Assembly (NCBI RefSeq): GCF_018263855.1
Contig: NZ_CP073318.1
Coordinates: 1,736,001 to 1,800,000, forward strand
Origin: Kutzneria sp. CA-103260
GTDB lineage: Bacteria; Actinomycetota; Actinomycetes; Mycobacteriales; Pseudonocardiaceae
DNA length: 64,000 nucleotides
Direction of reading: 5' to 3'
The notes below the pieces were generated by a model. It worked only from the letters and a program-made list of their open reading frames with translations. It ran no database searches and was not told the origin of the DNA. Positions 1-8,408 of this stretch are shown piece after piece. The position numbers were made by a program, and so were the translations under genes. The first letter of the stretch is position 1; each line of letters begins with the position of its first letter.

Positions 1-1030
1 CCTCGACGCCGTCGATGACACCCGGTCCGCCGGCAAGGAACCGGATCGCGGCCCCGGCGACGGCCTTGAGCGGGGCCGTGCTCCCGGCACCGGTCAGCAG
101 TCGCAGCCAGTGCTCGGTCAGATTGGTCTCGTAGGCCAGGTCGATCAGGTCCATGATCTTGTCGCCCGGCGGTCGGCCGGCGCACTCGATGAGCACCGGG
201 CCGGACTCGGTCCGCACCCACTCCGCGTGCAGGATGCCGCTGTCGAAGCCCACCGCCGCAACGAGTTGCGCCACCGCGTCGGCCCACGGCGCGAGGTCGC
301 CGTCGTCGCCGGGCACCACGTGGCCGACCTCGACCGGCCGGGATCCCGGCGCGGTGCGCTTGGCCGTGACGTTGAGGAACACCACCTCGCCGCCGGAGAC
401 CAGGCACTCGGTGCTGAACTCCGGGCCCACCAGGCGATCCTCGACCAGGTAGCGCCACTGCATCGGCCGCTTGGCCAGCTGGTTGCCCTCGTCGGCGCCG
501 GCGCACTCCCGCCAGGCGGCCTCGACGTCGGCGCCGGCGTCCAGCAGCACCACACCCAGGCTGGCCTGCCGCCCGGCCGGCTTGACCACACATGGCTGGC
601 CGCCGCAAAACTCGGTGATGTCCGCCGCCGACGACACTTCGCGGAAGGTCGGACCGGGCATACCGGCCGCGGTGGTGGTCTCCCGCAGCAACAGCTTGTC
701 CCGCAACACAGTCGCCGCCTTGACGCCCGCGCCTGGCCGCCCCAGCTTCTCCGCCGCCTGGGCCGCGGCCACCACGGCGTACTCCAGCCCCGGCGCCACG
801 GCGTCCACATCGGACAGACCGGCGACCACGTCGAGGAACTGCTCGTCCTGCTGGTAACGGCCGAAGACCACCTCGGCCAGGCAGGAGTGCTTGGCCGCCT
901 TGGCCGCGAGGCCCTTGGCCTCCCACAGGTCGCGCTCCTCCAGGACCACGACCTCGACGGCCGGTTGCACGCCGTCCAGCGCGGCCAGGACCCCGTCGTT
1001 GTAACCGATCAGCAGCAGGCGAGTGGTCAC
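1..1030 (-). CDS. ATP-grasp carboxylate-amine ligase-like protein, 3' end outside window
   Basis: The gene runs off the left edge; about 343 N-terminal residues are visible. Reading the minus strand from a GTG at 1030 gives an uninterrupted frame. It begins with a Rossmann-like N-terminal lobe (LLLIGYND). The central part fits an ATP-grasp fold: a nucleotide-binding strand with lysine (CVVKPAGRQASLG), an acidic segment (LVEDRLVGPEFSTE), and a metal/ATP-binding end motif (LIECAGRPPGD). Such proteins join a carboxylate to an amine using ATP, for example in dipeptide antibiotics or amino-acid conjugates. The start shares GTGA with the stop of the MFS exporter upstream, so the two are translationally coupled. 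The substrate cannot be read from the sequence. Confidence 0.8.
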   Translation of the reverse strand, partial: MTTRLLLIGYNDGVLAALDGVQPAVEVVVLEERDLWEAKGLAAKAAKHSCLAEVVFGRYQQDEQFLDVVAGLSDVDAVAPGLEYAVVAAAQAAEKLGRPGAGVKAATVLRDKLLLRETTTAAGMPGPTFREVSSAADITEFCGGQPCVVKPAGRQASLGVVLLDAGADVEAAWRECAGADEGNQLAKRPMQWRYLVEDRLVGPEFSTECLVSGGEVVFLNVTAKRTAPGSRPVEVGHVVPGDDGDLAPWADAVAQLVAAVGFDSGILHAEWVRTESGPVLIECAGRPPGDKIMDLIDLAYETNLTEHWLRLLTGAGSTAPLKAVAGAAIRFLAGGPGVIDGVE

Positions 1031-2262
1031 GCGGCGGCCTCCGTGGTGGTGCGGGAACGCGGGTAGGACAGCACGCAGAGGAGGCCGACGACGGCCAGCA
1101 CGCCCCAGTACACCGGGCGGGCCCCGAACTGCGCGGCGGTCAGGAACAGCGCGCCGCCGGCGAAGCCGCCCAGCGACTCGCCCGCGGTCGCCGCGACCTG
1201 GCGCAGGTTGAACAGCTCGACCATCGGCCGGTCACCGGGAATCGCGCTGAACGCGGTGTTCACGGTGGGCGTGAAGAAGGTCTCGGCCACCGAGAAGACC
1301 ACCACCGCGGCGAACGCGCCGACCAGGGTGGCCCCGGCCGCGCCCATCACCGCGAAGCCGGCCGCGAAGATCGTCACCCCGACGAGCAGGAAGCCGAACG
1401 GCGTGGCGCCGGCGGACAGCCGGCGCTGGGCGTAGGCGGTGACCGGGATCTGCACCACCACTACGAGAATCGCGTTGGTGGTGAAGAAGCTGGCCCGCAG
1501 CGCCGCCGAGCCGGTGAGCTCGGCGACCTGAAGCGCGATGGCTGAGAAGAACTGGGCGTACAGGAAACTGCCGACCGCGGTGACCACCGATACCCGCCGC
1601 ACCAACGGATCGGTGACCACGACCTTGAGCAGGCCCAGCCGCAGCGGCGGGCGGACGTCGTGGTCGCCCGGACGCAGGCCGGCCGGCACGGTCACCGCGA
1701 CCAGGCCCGCGGCCAGCAGGTACATCGCCGCCACGGCCAGCATCAGCGTGACGTCAAGGGATTGGGCCAGCAAGAAGTTGGCGACGATCGGGCCGAGCGC
1801 GGCCGAGACGTTCACCGCCACCTGGACCGCCGAGAACACGGTGTTGCGGGCGGCCGGGCTCTCCAGTGCCATCGCCACGTACACCCGGGCCATCAGGCCG
1901 TTGGTGCTGATGCCGGTGCCGGCCAACAGCAGGCACACCAGCACGCCGATGCTGCCGGGGGCGAAGGGCAGGGCGGCGAAGCTCGCCGCCGCCAGGACCA
2001 GGCCGCCGGTCATGGCATGCCGGATTCGGGTGCGGTGCAGCAGTCCGCTGCAGAACAGCGACGCTCCGCGCACGGCGAAGTTGAACAGGAAAAGGGAAAT
2101 GCCGACATAGAGCGGGCCGGTCCCCGGGTGCAGCCGCTCGACCAGCAGCGGCAGTACCGGAAGCACCGCGAAGAAACCCAGGTGGGACAACAGGTAGTCC
2201 AACACGACGGGCACACTGACCCGGCGCGGACCGGTTTCCACGCGTTGCTTCTCGGTGACCAC
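1027..2262 (-). CDS. MFS transporter (probable exporter)
   Basis: A polytopic membrane protein of about 411 residues with alternating hydrophobic segments typical of the 12-helix major facilitator superfamily. It begins VVTEKQRVETGPRR, then the first helix (VLDYLLSHLGFFAVLPVLPLL). I start at GTG 2262, preceded by GGCGGGG; the open frame extends to 2394 but the upstream part is not protein-like and lacks a good ribosome site. It ends with GTGA overlapping the ATP-grasp gene, so it most likely exports the product of that ligase or a larger pathway beyond the left edge. Substrate unknown. Confidence 0.85.
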   Translation of the reverse strand: MVTEKQRVETGPRRVSVPVVLDYLLSHLGFFAVLPVLPLLVERLHPGTGPLYVGISLFLFNFAVRGASLFCSGLLHRTRIRHAMTGGLVLAAASFAALPFAPGSIGVLVCLLLAGTGISTNGLMARVYVAMALESPAARNTVFSAVQVAVNVSAALGPIVANFLLAQSLDVTLMLAVAAMYLLAAGLVAVTVPAGLRPGDHDVRPPLRLGLLKVVVTDPLVRRVSVVTAVGSFLYAQFFSAIALQVAELTGSAALRASFFTTNAILVVVVQIPVTAYAQRRLSAGATPFGFLLVGVTIFAAGFAVMGAAGATLVGAFAAVVVFSVAETFFTPTVNTAFSAIPGDRPMVELFNLRQVAATAGESLGGFAGGALFLTAAQFGARPVYWGVLAVVGLLCVLSYPRSRTTTEAAA

Positions 2263-2501
2263 TACCCCGCCAATTCCCCAGTGCCAAGTCCCCACTCGGC
2301 CGCGAGAGATTTTGCGGAGCGGGCCGATAGTCACGCAAGACGTGGCGATGTGACGTGGATCCCTCTTCCATGAGGTAACGAGACCGCTTGGCACGGCAGG
2401 AGCAGGCGTCGGCGGCTGACTGGACGAATGGTGTCCACACTGTGGGCACTGCTGCCCTTTTTACCTACATACACGGGAAAGGCGTGTATTGCGTTTCCCG
2501 G

Positions 2502-2534
2502 TCGCCGGGCCGCCCGCGTCGGGCCGCCCGGCGA
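2502..2534. terminator. hairpin downstream of the phosphodiester glycosidase gene
   Basis: TCGCCGGGC (2502-2510) pairs with GCCCGGCGA (2526-2534), a 9-bp stem just past the stop codon at 2542 of the minus-strand gene. There is no T-tract, as is common in actinomycetes. The rest of 2263-2541 is the promoter region of the MFS gene; I see no gene in it. Confidence 0.5.
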
Positions 2535-2541
2535 ATCCGAG

Positions 2542-5500
2542 CTACGACACCGTGACCGTGACCGATCCGGTGATCCCACCGCTGGTCACGGACACCACGG
2601 CCGTTCCCGAATGGTGGGCGGTGAGCTTTCCGGTCCGGGCGTCCACCGACGCCACCCGGGAATCGCTGGACGACCACACGTGCGAGGCGGGGTCCGCGAT
2701 CGGCAGCACCAGCGGCGGCTGGTTGTCGCCGCCGACGGCGGTGCCGGAGGCGGCCAGCTGCTCGGTGTCGCCGACGGCGAGCGTCGGCTTCGGCGCGCTG
2801 ACGCCGATCGACGCCAGCACCGGCTCCACGCTGAACTGGAAGCTCCCGTCACCGGTCACGTGCAGCAGGGCGAAGTTGTAGAAGCCGCCCTGGTCCGGCG
2901 GCGCGTACGGCGGCATGCCGAGGTCGGCGATGGTCAGCTGGGGAATGCCGCCGTGGGCGGTGTCGGTCGGCTGGCCGGTCGGATCCAGGGTCTGGTCGGC
3001 GAAGCCGCGCGAGTGCCCGTAGACCATGATCACGTGCCGGTCGGGGTGGGTCTGCTGGTAGCGCTGGATCAGCCGGACGTACATCCGGGCCTCCCACCGG
3101 TCGCTGAACTGGCTGTTCGCCACCGGATGCGGGTCGTAGGCCGGCATGTGCGTCACCACCGCGACGGCCCGGCTGGTGGCCGCCGACAGCTGCGCGACCA
3201 GCCACGGATACTGGGCTTCCGCCGGCACGCTGTACTTGTCCGAGGACAGCAGGCCGCCGTGCGCGCTGTCGGTGACGATCACCTGGGCCGCCCCGAACCG
3301 GTAGGCGTAGTGGGTGTCGCCGAAGGCGGCGGTGAAGTTCCCGTTCTCCGGCAGGGCGCCCTGGCTGATCTCGTGGTTGCCGACCGCGTCCCGGTACGGC
3401 AGGCCGAGCGAGGCCATGGTGTCCTTGGCGTAGGCCAGATCGGCCGGCTGCCCGTCGTCCGACATGTCGCCGAGGAACTGCGCGGCCGTCGGCCTGGCCT
3501 GGGTCGGCAGGGTCGGAAGTCGGTCGCCGATGGCCCTGATGACGTTGCGGCTGGCCGAACCCGGATCGTTGGCCAGCAGATGGGCGTCGTCGCCGGCCAG
3601 CAGGGTGGACCCGGAGCGGCTGAACCGGGCCGGGTCCTCGTTGTACTGCAACCAGGACGGGTTGTTCGGGATGGCGGTGTAGGGCGGGGTGGCGACCGGT
3701 CGCGGCGAGTAGAGCGCGGTGAGCCCGCTGACCTGGAGCGTGCCGCTGACCGTGGTGCTCGGATTGACGGCGAGGAAGTCGAGATAGTCCAGGGAGAGCG
3801 GGAACTGGGTGCCGGGCGGCACCTGCGCGGTGTAGAACCGCCAGCCCTGCCAGGTCACGTTGGTCTCGGCCAACGCGGTGGCCTGGCCGTTGATCTGCAC
3901 GTACTGCTCGTGCAGGATCAGGCCGTTGCGATCGCCGTTGACCCACAGGCCGATGCCGGTCGGGTCGGCGCCGCCGTCCGCGCCGACGGTGATGTCGTTG
4001 TTGTCCCAGAACACCAGCTGCTTCACGCCGGGGCCGGCCGGCACCGTGTAGGCCAGCTGCAAGGAGCCGGGCGCGGTGATGCCCGGCGGCAGGGGACCGG
4101 TGCCCAGGCTCATCGTCGCCGGCATGCCGGTGGTGTTGCGCAGGCTCCAGTTCGCCACGTCGGACAGGTCGGCCACGACCTTGCTGCGGGAGCCGACCGC
4201 AACGCTGGCGGTGGCCGTCGCGCCGCCGACGGTCGCGGTCACCGTGCCCAGGCCGACGCCGTCCGCGGCCGCGGTGAACAGGCCGTCGGCGTTGACTGTG
4301 CCCAGCGTGGCGGGGTTCACGGTCCAGTGCGCCGCCGAGGCGGGAATGTCCACTTGGGACGGCTTGTGGTCCGCGCCGAGCACCGACCCGGCCTCGCCGG
4401 TGGAAGTGGTGCCGGACAAGGTGAACTGCCGGGTCGCGCCGTTGGTGAGATCGACCTGGTCCGGTGTGACCGCGAGCGAGCCGAGCCGGCTGACCACCCG
4501 CAGTGGCTGGGTGCTGACTACCCGGCCGTTGCGGGCGACGATCACGCCGAGGCCGGGGCGGTGCACGGTGAGCTTGCCGGCCGACCAGTCGGCCAGGCCC
4601 GGCGGCAGCACCCGCACATCGGTCGACCCGGCGGCCGGGTTGGCCCGCTGATCAGTGGCGTACACCGGCACGTCGATGTTGCCCCCGGGCACCGTGGTCA
4701 CCGGCTTGCCGCCGTTGATCACGACCGTCGTGGCGGGGCCGGGCGTCGGGTTGGTGCTGTACACGAACAAACCGTTGGCCACCGGCCGTTCCTTGCCGTC
4801 CGACGGTGTGTTCAGCACGGAGGGCTTGGTGTCGCCGGGTTTGCGGCCGATCATCTCGGTCGAGCCGCCGCCGTCGAGCAACAGCGCGGAGTAGGCACCG
4901 AGCTGGACCAGATAACCGGCGGCCTGGGCCGGGGTCACGCCGACCGCCGTGGTTTCGCCGGCCCGGCCGTCCAGGGTGACGAGGAAGGCGTGCCGGCCGT
5001 CCTTGCTCAGGCCGATCGCGGTTTCCGGGTTCACGCCGCTCGGCGGTGTGCCGGTCGGGTCGGTGTAGACCGCGCCGTCCTTGACCAGCTGGGTGGCGCC
5101 GCTGAGCAACTGCTTGAGCCCGTTGTCGGGGCTGATCCGCTCGGTGATCGCCAGGCTGTCGCCGACGTGCGCCGTGGTGGCGAGCCAGGTTCCGCCCGCT
5201 CCGCCGCCGGCCAGACCTTCGATGCCGGCCGGCAGCGACGTCACGCCGGTGCTGACCGCCTCCACCACCAGGTTCGCGCCGTCACGATGACCTGTGACCA
5301 GGGTGGCCGGCGCGGACAGGGTCGTCGCGCCGAGGGCCGGAGTGATCCGGGTGATCAGGCCGGCCGCCTCGTCGTTGACGACGTTGACCGAGGCCAGCGG
5401 GGAAGTGGCTGTTCCGTCGGCGATGGTGCCGGTGTAGGTCTGTGGGCCGATCACCATGCTGCCGTCGGCCCGCACGCCCAGCTGCGCGTTGTAGTTGGGG

Positions 5501-5976
5501 CGGGGGCTCTTGAGCACCTGGCCGTCGCTGATCACGCCGCCGAGCGGGCGGCCGCTGGCGTTGATCTCGAAGTAGTCGCCGTTGACGCCGGCCACGGCGT
5601 GGGTGCGGGCGGCCATCGAGCCGATGGTCTCGTCGGCCGGATAGGTGAGCGTGTCGCCGGCCTCGACCACGCCGAGCCGGACGTTCGGGTCGCCGAGGTC
5701 GACGTCCATCACCTGGGTGTGCTGCCGGCCGCCGACGGTGTCCAGCGTGTCGGACCGCTCGGTCACGCCCCTGGTGATCGTGGTCGCCGGCGTTGTGTTC
5801 TGGTCCACCACCAGGTTCCACGCGGAAGGCGTGGCCGGTAACCAGGAACCGCCGCCATGTCTGTCCGTTGTGGACTCATCGGCGGCGGCGTTGCCGGCCA
5901 GCACGGTGCCGGCGGCGAGGGTGACCCCCAGTAGGACACTGCAAGTTTTTTTCCAACAACGATGGCGCTGAGGCAT
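2542..5976 (-). CDS. secreted phosphodiester glycosidase / metallophosphoesterase fusion with Ig-like domains
   Basis: 1144 residues. Start ATG 5976 follows GGAGGAG at good spacing. Signal peptide: KK near the N-terminus, a hydrophobic stretch and ANAAA-like cleavage around residue 30. The N-terminal third matches the NAGPA-type phosphodiester glycosidase domain: GVNGDYFEINASGRPLGGV, LLLDGGGSTEM and VANGLFVYS. The middle carries Ig/Big-like beta regions. A calcineurin-like phosphoesterase follows (FLGDMSDDGQ, GNHE, VVTHMP, VYGHSRGF: the metal-binding D, GNHE and GH motifs). The C-terminus is a bacterial Ig-like (Big_2) domain. Expected to act outside the cell on phosphodiester-linked sugars, perhaps teichoic-acid-type or phosphoglycan substrates (inference). 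Confidence 0.88.
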   Translation of the reverse strand: MPQRHRCWKKTCSVLLGVTLAAGTVLAGNAAADESTTDRHGGGSWLPATPSAWNLVVDQNTTPATTITRGVTERSDTLDTVGGRQHTQVMDVDLGDPNVRLGVVEAGDTLTYPADETIGSMAARTHAVAGVNGDYFEINASGRPLGGVISDGQVLKSPRPNYNAQLGVRADGSMVIGPQTYTGTIADGTATSPLASVNVVNDEAAGLITRITPALGATTLSAPATLVTGHRDGANLVVEAVSTGVTSLPAGIEGLAGGGAGGTWLATTAHVGDSLAITERISPDNGLKQLLSGATQLVKDGAVYTDPTGTPPSGVNPETAIGLSKDGRHAFLVTLDGRAGETTAVGVTPAQAAGYLVQLGAYSALLLDGGGSTEMIGRKPGDTKPSVLNTPSDGKERPVANGLFVYSTNPTPGPATTVVINGGKPVTTVPGGNIDVPVYATDQRANPAAGSTDVRVLPPGLADWSAGKLTVHRPGLGVIVARNGRVVSTQPLRVVSRLGSLAVTPDQVDLTNGATRQFTLSGTTSTGEAGSVLGADHKPSQVDIPASAAHWTVNPATLGTVNADGLFTAAADGVGLGTVTATVGGATATASVAVGSRSKVVADLSDVANWSLRNTTGMPATMSLGTGPLPPGITAPGSLQLAYTVPAGPGVKQLVFWDNNDITVGADGGADPTGIGLWVNGDRNGLILHEQYVQINGQATALAETNVTWQGWRFYTAQVPPGTQFPLSLDYLDFLAVNPSTTVSGTLQVSGLTALYSPRPVATPPYTAIPNNPSWLQYNEDPARFSRSGSTLLAGDDAHLLANDPGSASRNVIRAIGDRLPTLPTQARPTAAQFLGDMSDDGQPADLAYAKDTMASLGLPYRDAVGNHEISQGALPENGNFTAAFGDTHYAYRFGAAQVIVTDSAHGGLLSSDKYSVPAEAQYPWLVAQLSAATSRAVAVVTHMPAYDPHPVANSQFSDRWEARMYVRLIQRYQQTHPDRHVIMVYGHSRGFADQTLDPTGQPTDTAHGGIPQLTIADLGMPPYAPPDQGGFYNFALLHVTGDGSFQFSVEPVLASIGVSAPKPTLAVGDTEQLAASGTAVGGDNQPPLVLPIADPASHVWSSSDSRVASVDARTGKLTAHHSGTAVVSVTSGGITGSVTVTVS

Positions 5977-6055
5977 CCGGACTCCTCCGTCGAGCCATTC
6001 GGTCAGCTCACCCCATCACCGCCGGGTGTCGGCCGGATAGCCGCCAGACGAAGGA

Positions 6056-6089
6056 AAGCGGTGCGGACGGCAAACCGTCCGCACCGCTT
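6056..6089 (-). terminator. terminator of the thaumatin-GH128 operon
   Basis: AAGCGGTGCGGACGG (6056-6070), loop CAAA, and the perfect complement (6075-6089) form a 15-bp hairpin 20 bp past the stop of the GH128 gene. Confidence 0.8.
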
Positions 6090-6108
6090 CGAAGCTTGTG
6101 AATAGTTA

Positions 6109-6909
6109 TCAGCCGACGGCGCGGTAGGCCTGCCCGGTGGCGTTCGGTGTGGTCCCGGTGTAGAGCCCCGAGCAGTGGCCGTCCGTGGACAGCGTGAACC
6201 AGGCGTAGCGCTCCAGGAACGACAGGTGCTCCAGCATCGCCGTGGACGCCTTCACGAAGTCCACCTGCTGCTGCTGGGACGGGCAGACCTCCTTGCCGGT
6301 GGAGAAGTTGATCAGCGCGTACTCGGTCAGCCAGATCGGCTTGTGGTAGCGGTTGTAGACCGCCTGTAGATAGCTCTGGAGCTGGCCGGTGGCCTTGGAC
6401 GAGAAGTCCGAGCCGTACCAGTGCAGTGGGATGAAGTCGACGCGGTAGCCCCGCGACGCCGCCCCCGACATGAACTGGTCCAGCCAGCCACCGGCCTGGT
6501 CGCCGTCACCGGCCACCGCCGGGGCGCCCAGGCGCAGGCCGGTGCCCTGTAGTTGCGGCCACAGGTCGAGGGCCTTGGACACCGGCATCTGGGCCTGGCC
6601 CGCCAGATCCGGCTCGTTGAAGCCGAGCAGCACCTTGCCTTGCTGCTTGGCCTGCGCCAGGTCCTTCGCGTTGACGTTGGCCGCGCCCCAGATCATCGGC
6701 ACGAACTCGCTGCCGGCCGGCTTGGCGATGCTGCCCGTGCCGCTCGACCAGTTGTAGTACCAGGACGCCCCGACGTCCTTGATGTCCTGGGACGCCCCGC
6801 CGAAGGTGATCGTGCTGACGCCCTTGCGGGGCGTCGTGGCCGCCTGGGCCGGCGTCGCCGCCAGCACCGCCAGCGCCGCGGCGAAGATGAGGATGTGTCG
6901 GATGCGCAT
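6109..6909 (-). CDS. secreted GH128-type glycosyl hydrolase (Asl1-like)
   Basis: 266 residues from ATG 6909; the longer open frame overlaps the gene upstream. Signal peptide MRIRHILIFAAALAVLAATP with AQA cleavage. The mature part is a TIM-barrel of the Asl1/GH128 family: GASWYYNWS near the N-terminus, the acid/base glutamate in GFNEPD, FIPLHWYG, and the second glutamate in WLTEYAL, then YAWFTL. Known members are endo-beta-1,3-glucanases acting on fungal cell walls. It lies 11 bp after a thaumatin-like gene and before a strong hairpin, so the two are co-transcribed, probably as an extracellular beta-1,3-glucan attack or utilisation pair. Confidence 0.88.
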   Translation of the reverse strand: MRIRHILIFAAALAVLAATPAQAATTPRKGVSTITFGGASQDIKDVGASWYYNWSSGTGSIAKPAGSEFVPMIWGAANVNAKDLAQAKQQGKVLLGFNEPDLAGQAQMPVSKALDLWPQLQGTGLRLGAPAVAGDGDQAGGWLDQFMSGAASRGYRVDFIPLHWYGSDFSSKATGQLQSYLQAVYNRYHKPIWLTEYALINFSTGKEVCPSQQQQVDFVKASTAMLEHLSFLERYAWFTLSTDGHCSGLYTGTTPNATGQAYRAVG

Positions 6910-6920
6910 CGCGGCCGCCG

Positions 6921-7664
6921 TCAGTGGAAGGTCACGGTGAAGCCGGAACACTTCGAGCAGTTCCGCATCACCTGGTTGCCCGGCGTGGTGTCGCCCTTGG
7001 ACCACGAGTAGGCGTACGGGCAGTGGGCCGACATCGCCTTGCTGTAGTCGGTCTCCGCGTCACGGTTGGGGTTCACGCACACCATCGGCTTGCCGGTGTT
7101 CGGGTTCTTCTTCAGGTCGGCCGGCGGGCAGTACTGCATCATGTCGCCCGGGCAGCCCATCACCTGGCAGGGCCCGCCGCCCGACGGCGGTGGCGGCGCG
7201 TTGTTCGGGGCGATCGTCACCGGCACCGAGAAGGCGTCCACGTAGCTCACGTCGTACCACGGGGCCGCCGCGTCGCCCCGGTCGAAGTTGAACTCGGCCA
7301 GGCTCACCGGCTGCTGCCCGGTGGTGCAGTGATCCGCCGCCGGCCCGCAGTCGCCGACCAGGCAGTGGAACGAGCCGCCCGATCCCGTGCACCCCTGCCG
7401 GCCGAAGAACCGGCCACGCCAGTGGTTCGGCGACCGGTCCTCCGGGATCGTCACCGTCGCCGACTGGCCGTTGGCCAACGTCGGCAGGTGCGCGAAGTTC
7501 ACCGACCCGTCCGCGTTCACCTCGCTGCCGATCCAGAGTGTCTGACCCGACTGGTTGACGAAAGTCACCGTGTGGTCGGACGCCGCAGGCGCCGCTACCA
7601 CCGTCACGGGTGTCGCGAACGCCGCCACCAGCAGTGGCGCGAGCAATAGCCGTCGAAAGCGCAC
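6921..7664 (-). CDS. secreted thaumatin-like protein
   Basis: About 247 residues. I chose GTG 7664 because AAGAAGGGA sits 5-7 bases before it; GTG 7670 would leave no spacing. Signal peptide: RFRRLLLAPLLVAAFATPV, cleavage near VVAAPAA. The mature protein follows the thaumatin pattern: VTFVNQSGQTLWIG, WRGRFFGRQGC, CLVGDCG, SLAEFNF, WYDVSYVDAFSVPV, and many cysteines (disulfide core), ending NCSKCSGFTVTFH. Plant relatives bind beta-1,3-glucan and are antifungal; bacterial roles are poorly known. The gene directly precedes the GH128 glucanase, which supports a glucan-directed role. Confidence 0.9.
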   Translation of the reverse strand: MRFRRLLLAPLLVAAFATPVTVVAAPAASDHTVTFVNQSGQTLWIGSEVNADGSVNFAHLPTLANGQSATVTIPEDRSPNHWRGRFFGRQGCTGSGGSFHCLVGDCGPAADHCTTGQQPVSLAEFNFDRGDAAAPWYDVSYVDAFSVPVTIAPNNAPPPPSGGGPCQVMGCPGDMMQYCPPADLKKNPNTGKPMVCVNPNRDAETDYSKAMSAHCPYAYSWSKGDTTPGNQVMRNCSKCSGFTVTFH

Positions 7665-7781
7665 GAGCACTCCCTTCTTGTTACGGTGCGCGATCGATTA
7701 GACACATGCTGTATTTGAGGTGTCAACGAATCGTCCCCACGCCGGCGCGTTTACCGCCCACACGTGTCACGGATCCGCCCG

Positions 7782-8345
7782 TCAGCCGACGGCGGCGGCC
7801 CGTCGGTCCAGGACGCTCAGCACGAGGCCGATCCAGCGGATGTTCTCCTGCTCGAACGCGATGCCCCGCATCAGGGTGAGGTAGGGGCCGATGCGCTTGG
7901 CCTGGTGCAGGTACTCCTGCTCGGTTCGGCCGGCGAGCATCCGGGCGCGGCGGCGCTCGTAGCGGGCGAGCTTGGCCTCGGTGCTTTCCTTGCGTTCGTT
8001 GAGGGTCGCGCGCACCGCGTCGCCGTCGCTGGCGTCGACGGCCTGGATCTGGACCATCAGCTCGTCGCGGATGGCGCTGGGGCGGGGAGTCTGGGCGGTG
8101 AACTCGTGCAGCGCGCGCCGGCCGGCCTCGGTCAGGGACACCATGCGCTTGTTGGGCCGGCTCTCCTGCTGGACGACCCGGGCCGAGAGCAGCCCGTCGG
8201 CCTCCATCTTCTCCAGCTCCCGGTACAGCTGCTGGGGGGTGGCCGTCCAGAAGTTGGCGACGGTGGCGTCGAACCCCTTGGCCAGGTCGTACCCCGAGGA
8301 CTCGCCCTCCAGCAGTGCGGCCAGCACCGCGTTGCGCAACGTCAT
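7782..8345 (-). CDS. PadR-family transcriptional regulator
   Basis: 187 residues. The N-terminus is a PadR winged helix: LLEGESSGYDLAKGF, then TPQQLYRELEKMEADGLL, followed by a C-terminal helical dimerisation domain rich in Arg/Glu (ERKESTEAKLARYERRRARM), as in the Vir/AphA-like PadR group. Divergent from the SGNH hydrolase gene with only 63 bp between start codons, so it probably controls that gene and itself. No clear ribosome site precedes ATG 8345, so the message may be leaderless. Ligand unknown. Confidence 0.92.
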   Translation of the reverse strand: MTLRNAVLAALLEGESSGYDLAKGFDATVANFWTATPQQLYRELEKMEADGLLSARVVQQESRPNKRMVSLTEAGRRALHEFTAQTPRPSAIRDELMVQIQAVDASDGDAVRATLNERKESTEAKLARYERRRARMLAGRTEQEYLHQAKRIGPYLTLMRGIAFEQENIRWIGLVLSVLDRRAAAVG

Positions 8346-8387
8346 GGGCCAAGCCTAGTCGTCATAGGTGATTAGACAACTTATTTA

Positions 8388-8399
8388 GTAGTAAACTAC
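8388..8399. promoter_or_regulatory. candidate PadR operator between divergent genes
   Basis: GTAGTAAACTAC is a perfect inverted repeat (5-bp arms, 2-bp spacer) in the unusually AT-rich 63-bp gap between the PadR gene and the SGNH hydrolase gene. Position between divergent starts suggests an autoregulatory operator; not proven. Confidence 0.5.
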
Positions 8400-8408
8400 G
8401 CTAATATC

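Noticed and set aside
2428..5841. 1137-codon plus-strand open frame
   Set aside because: Antisense to the phosphodiester glycosidase gene; composition is Gly/Arg/Val/Asp/His-rich without any domain, as expected for a GC-rich shadow frame.
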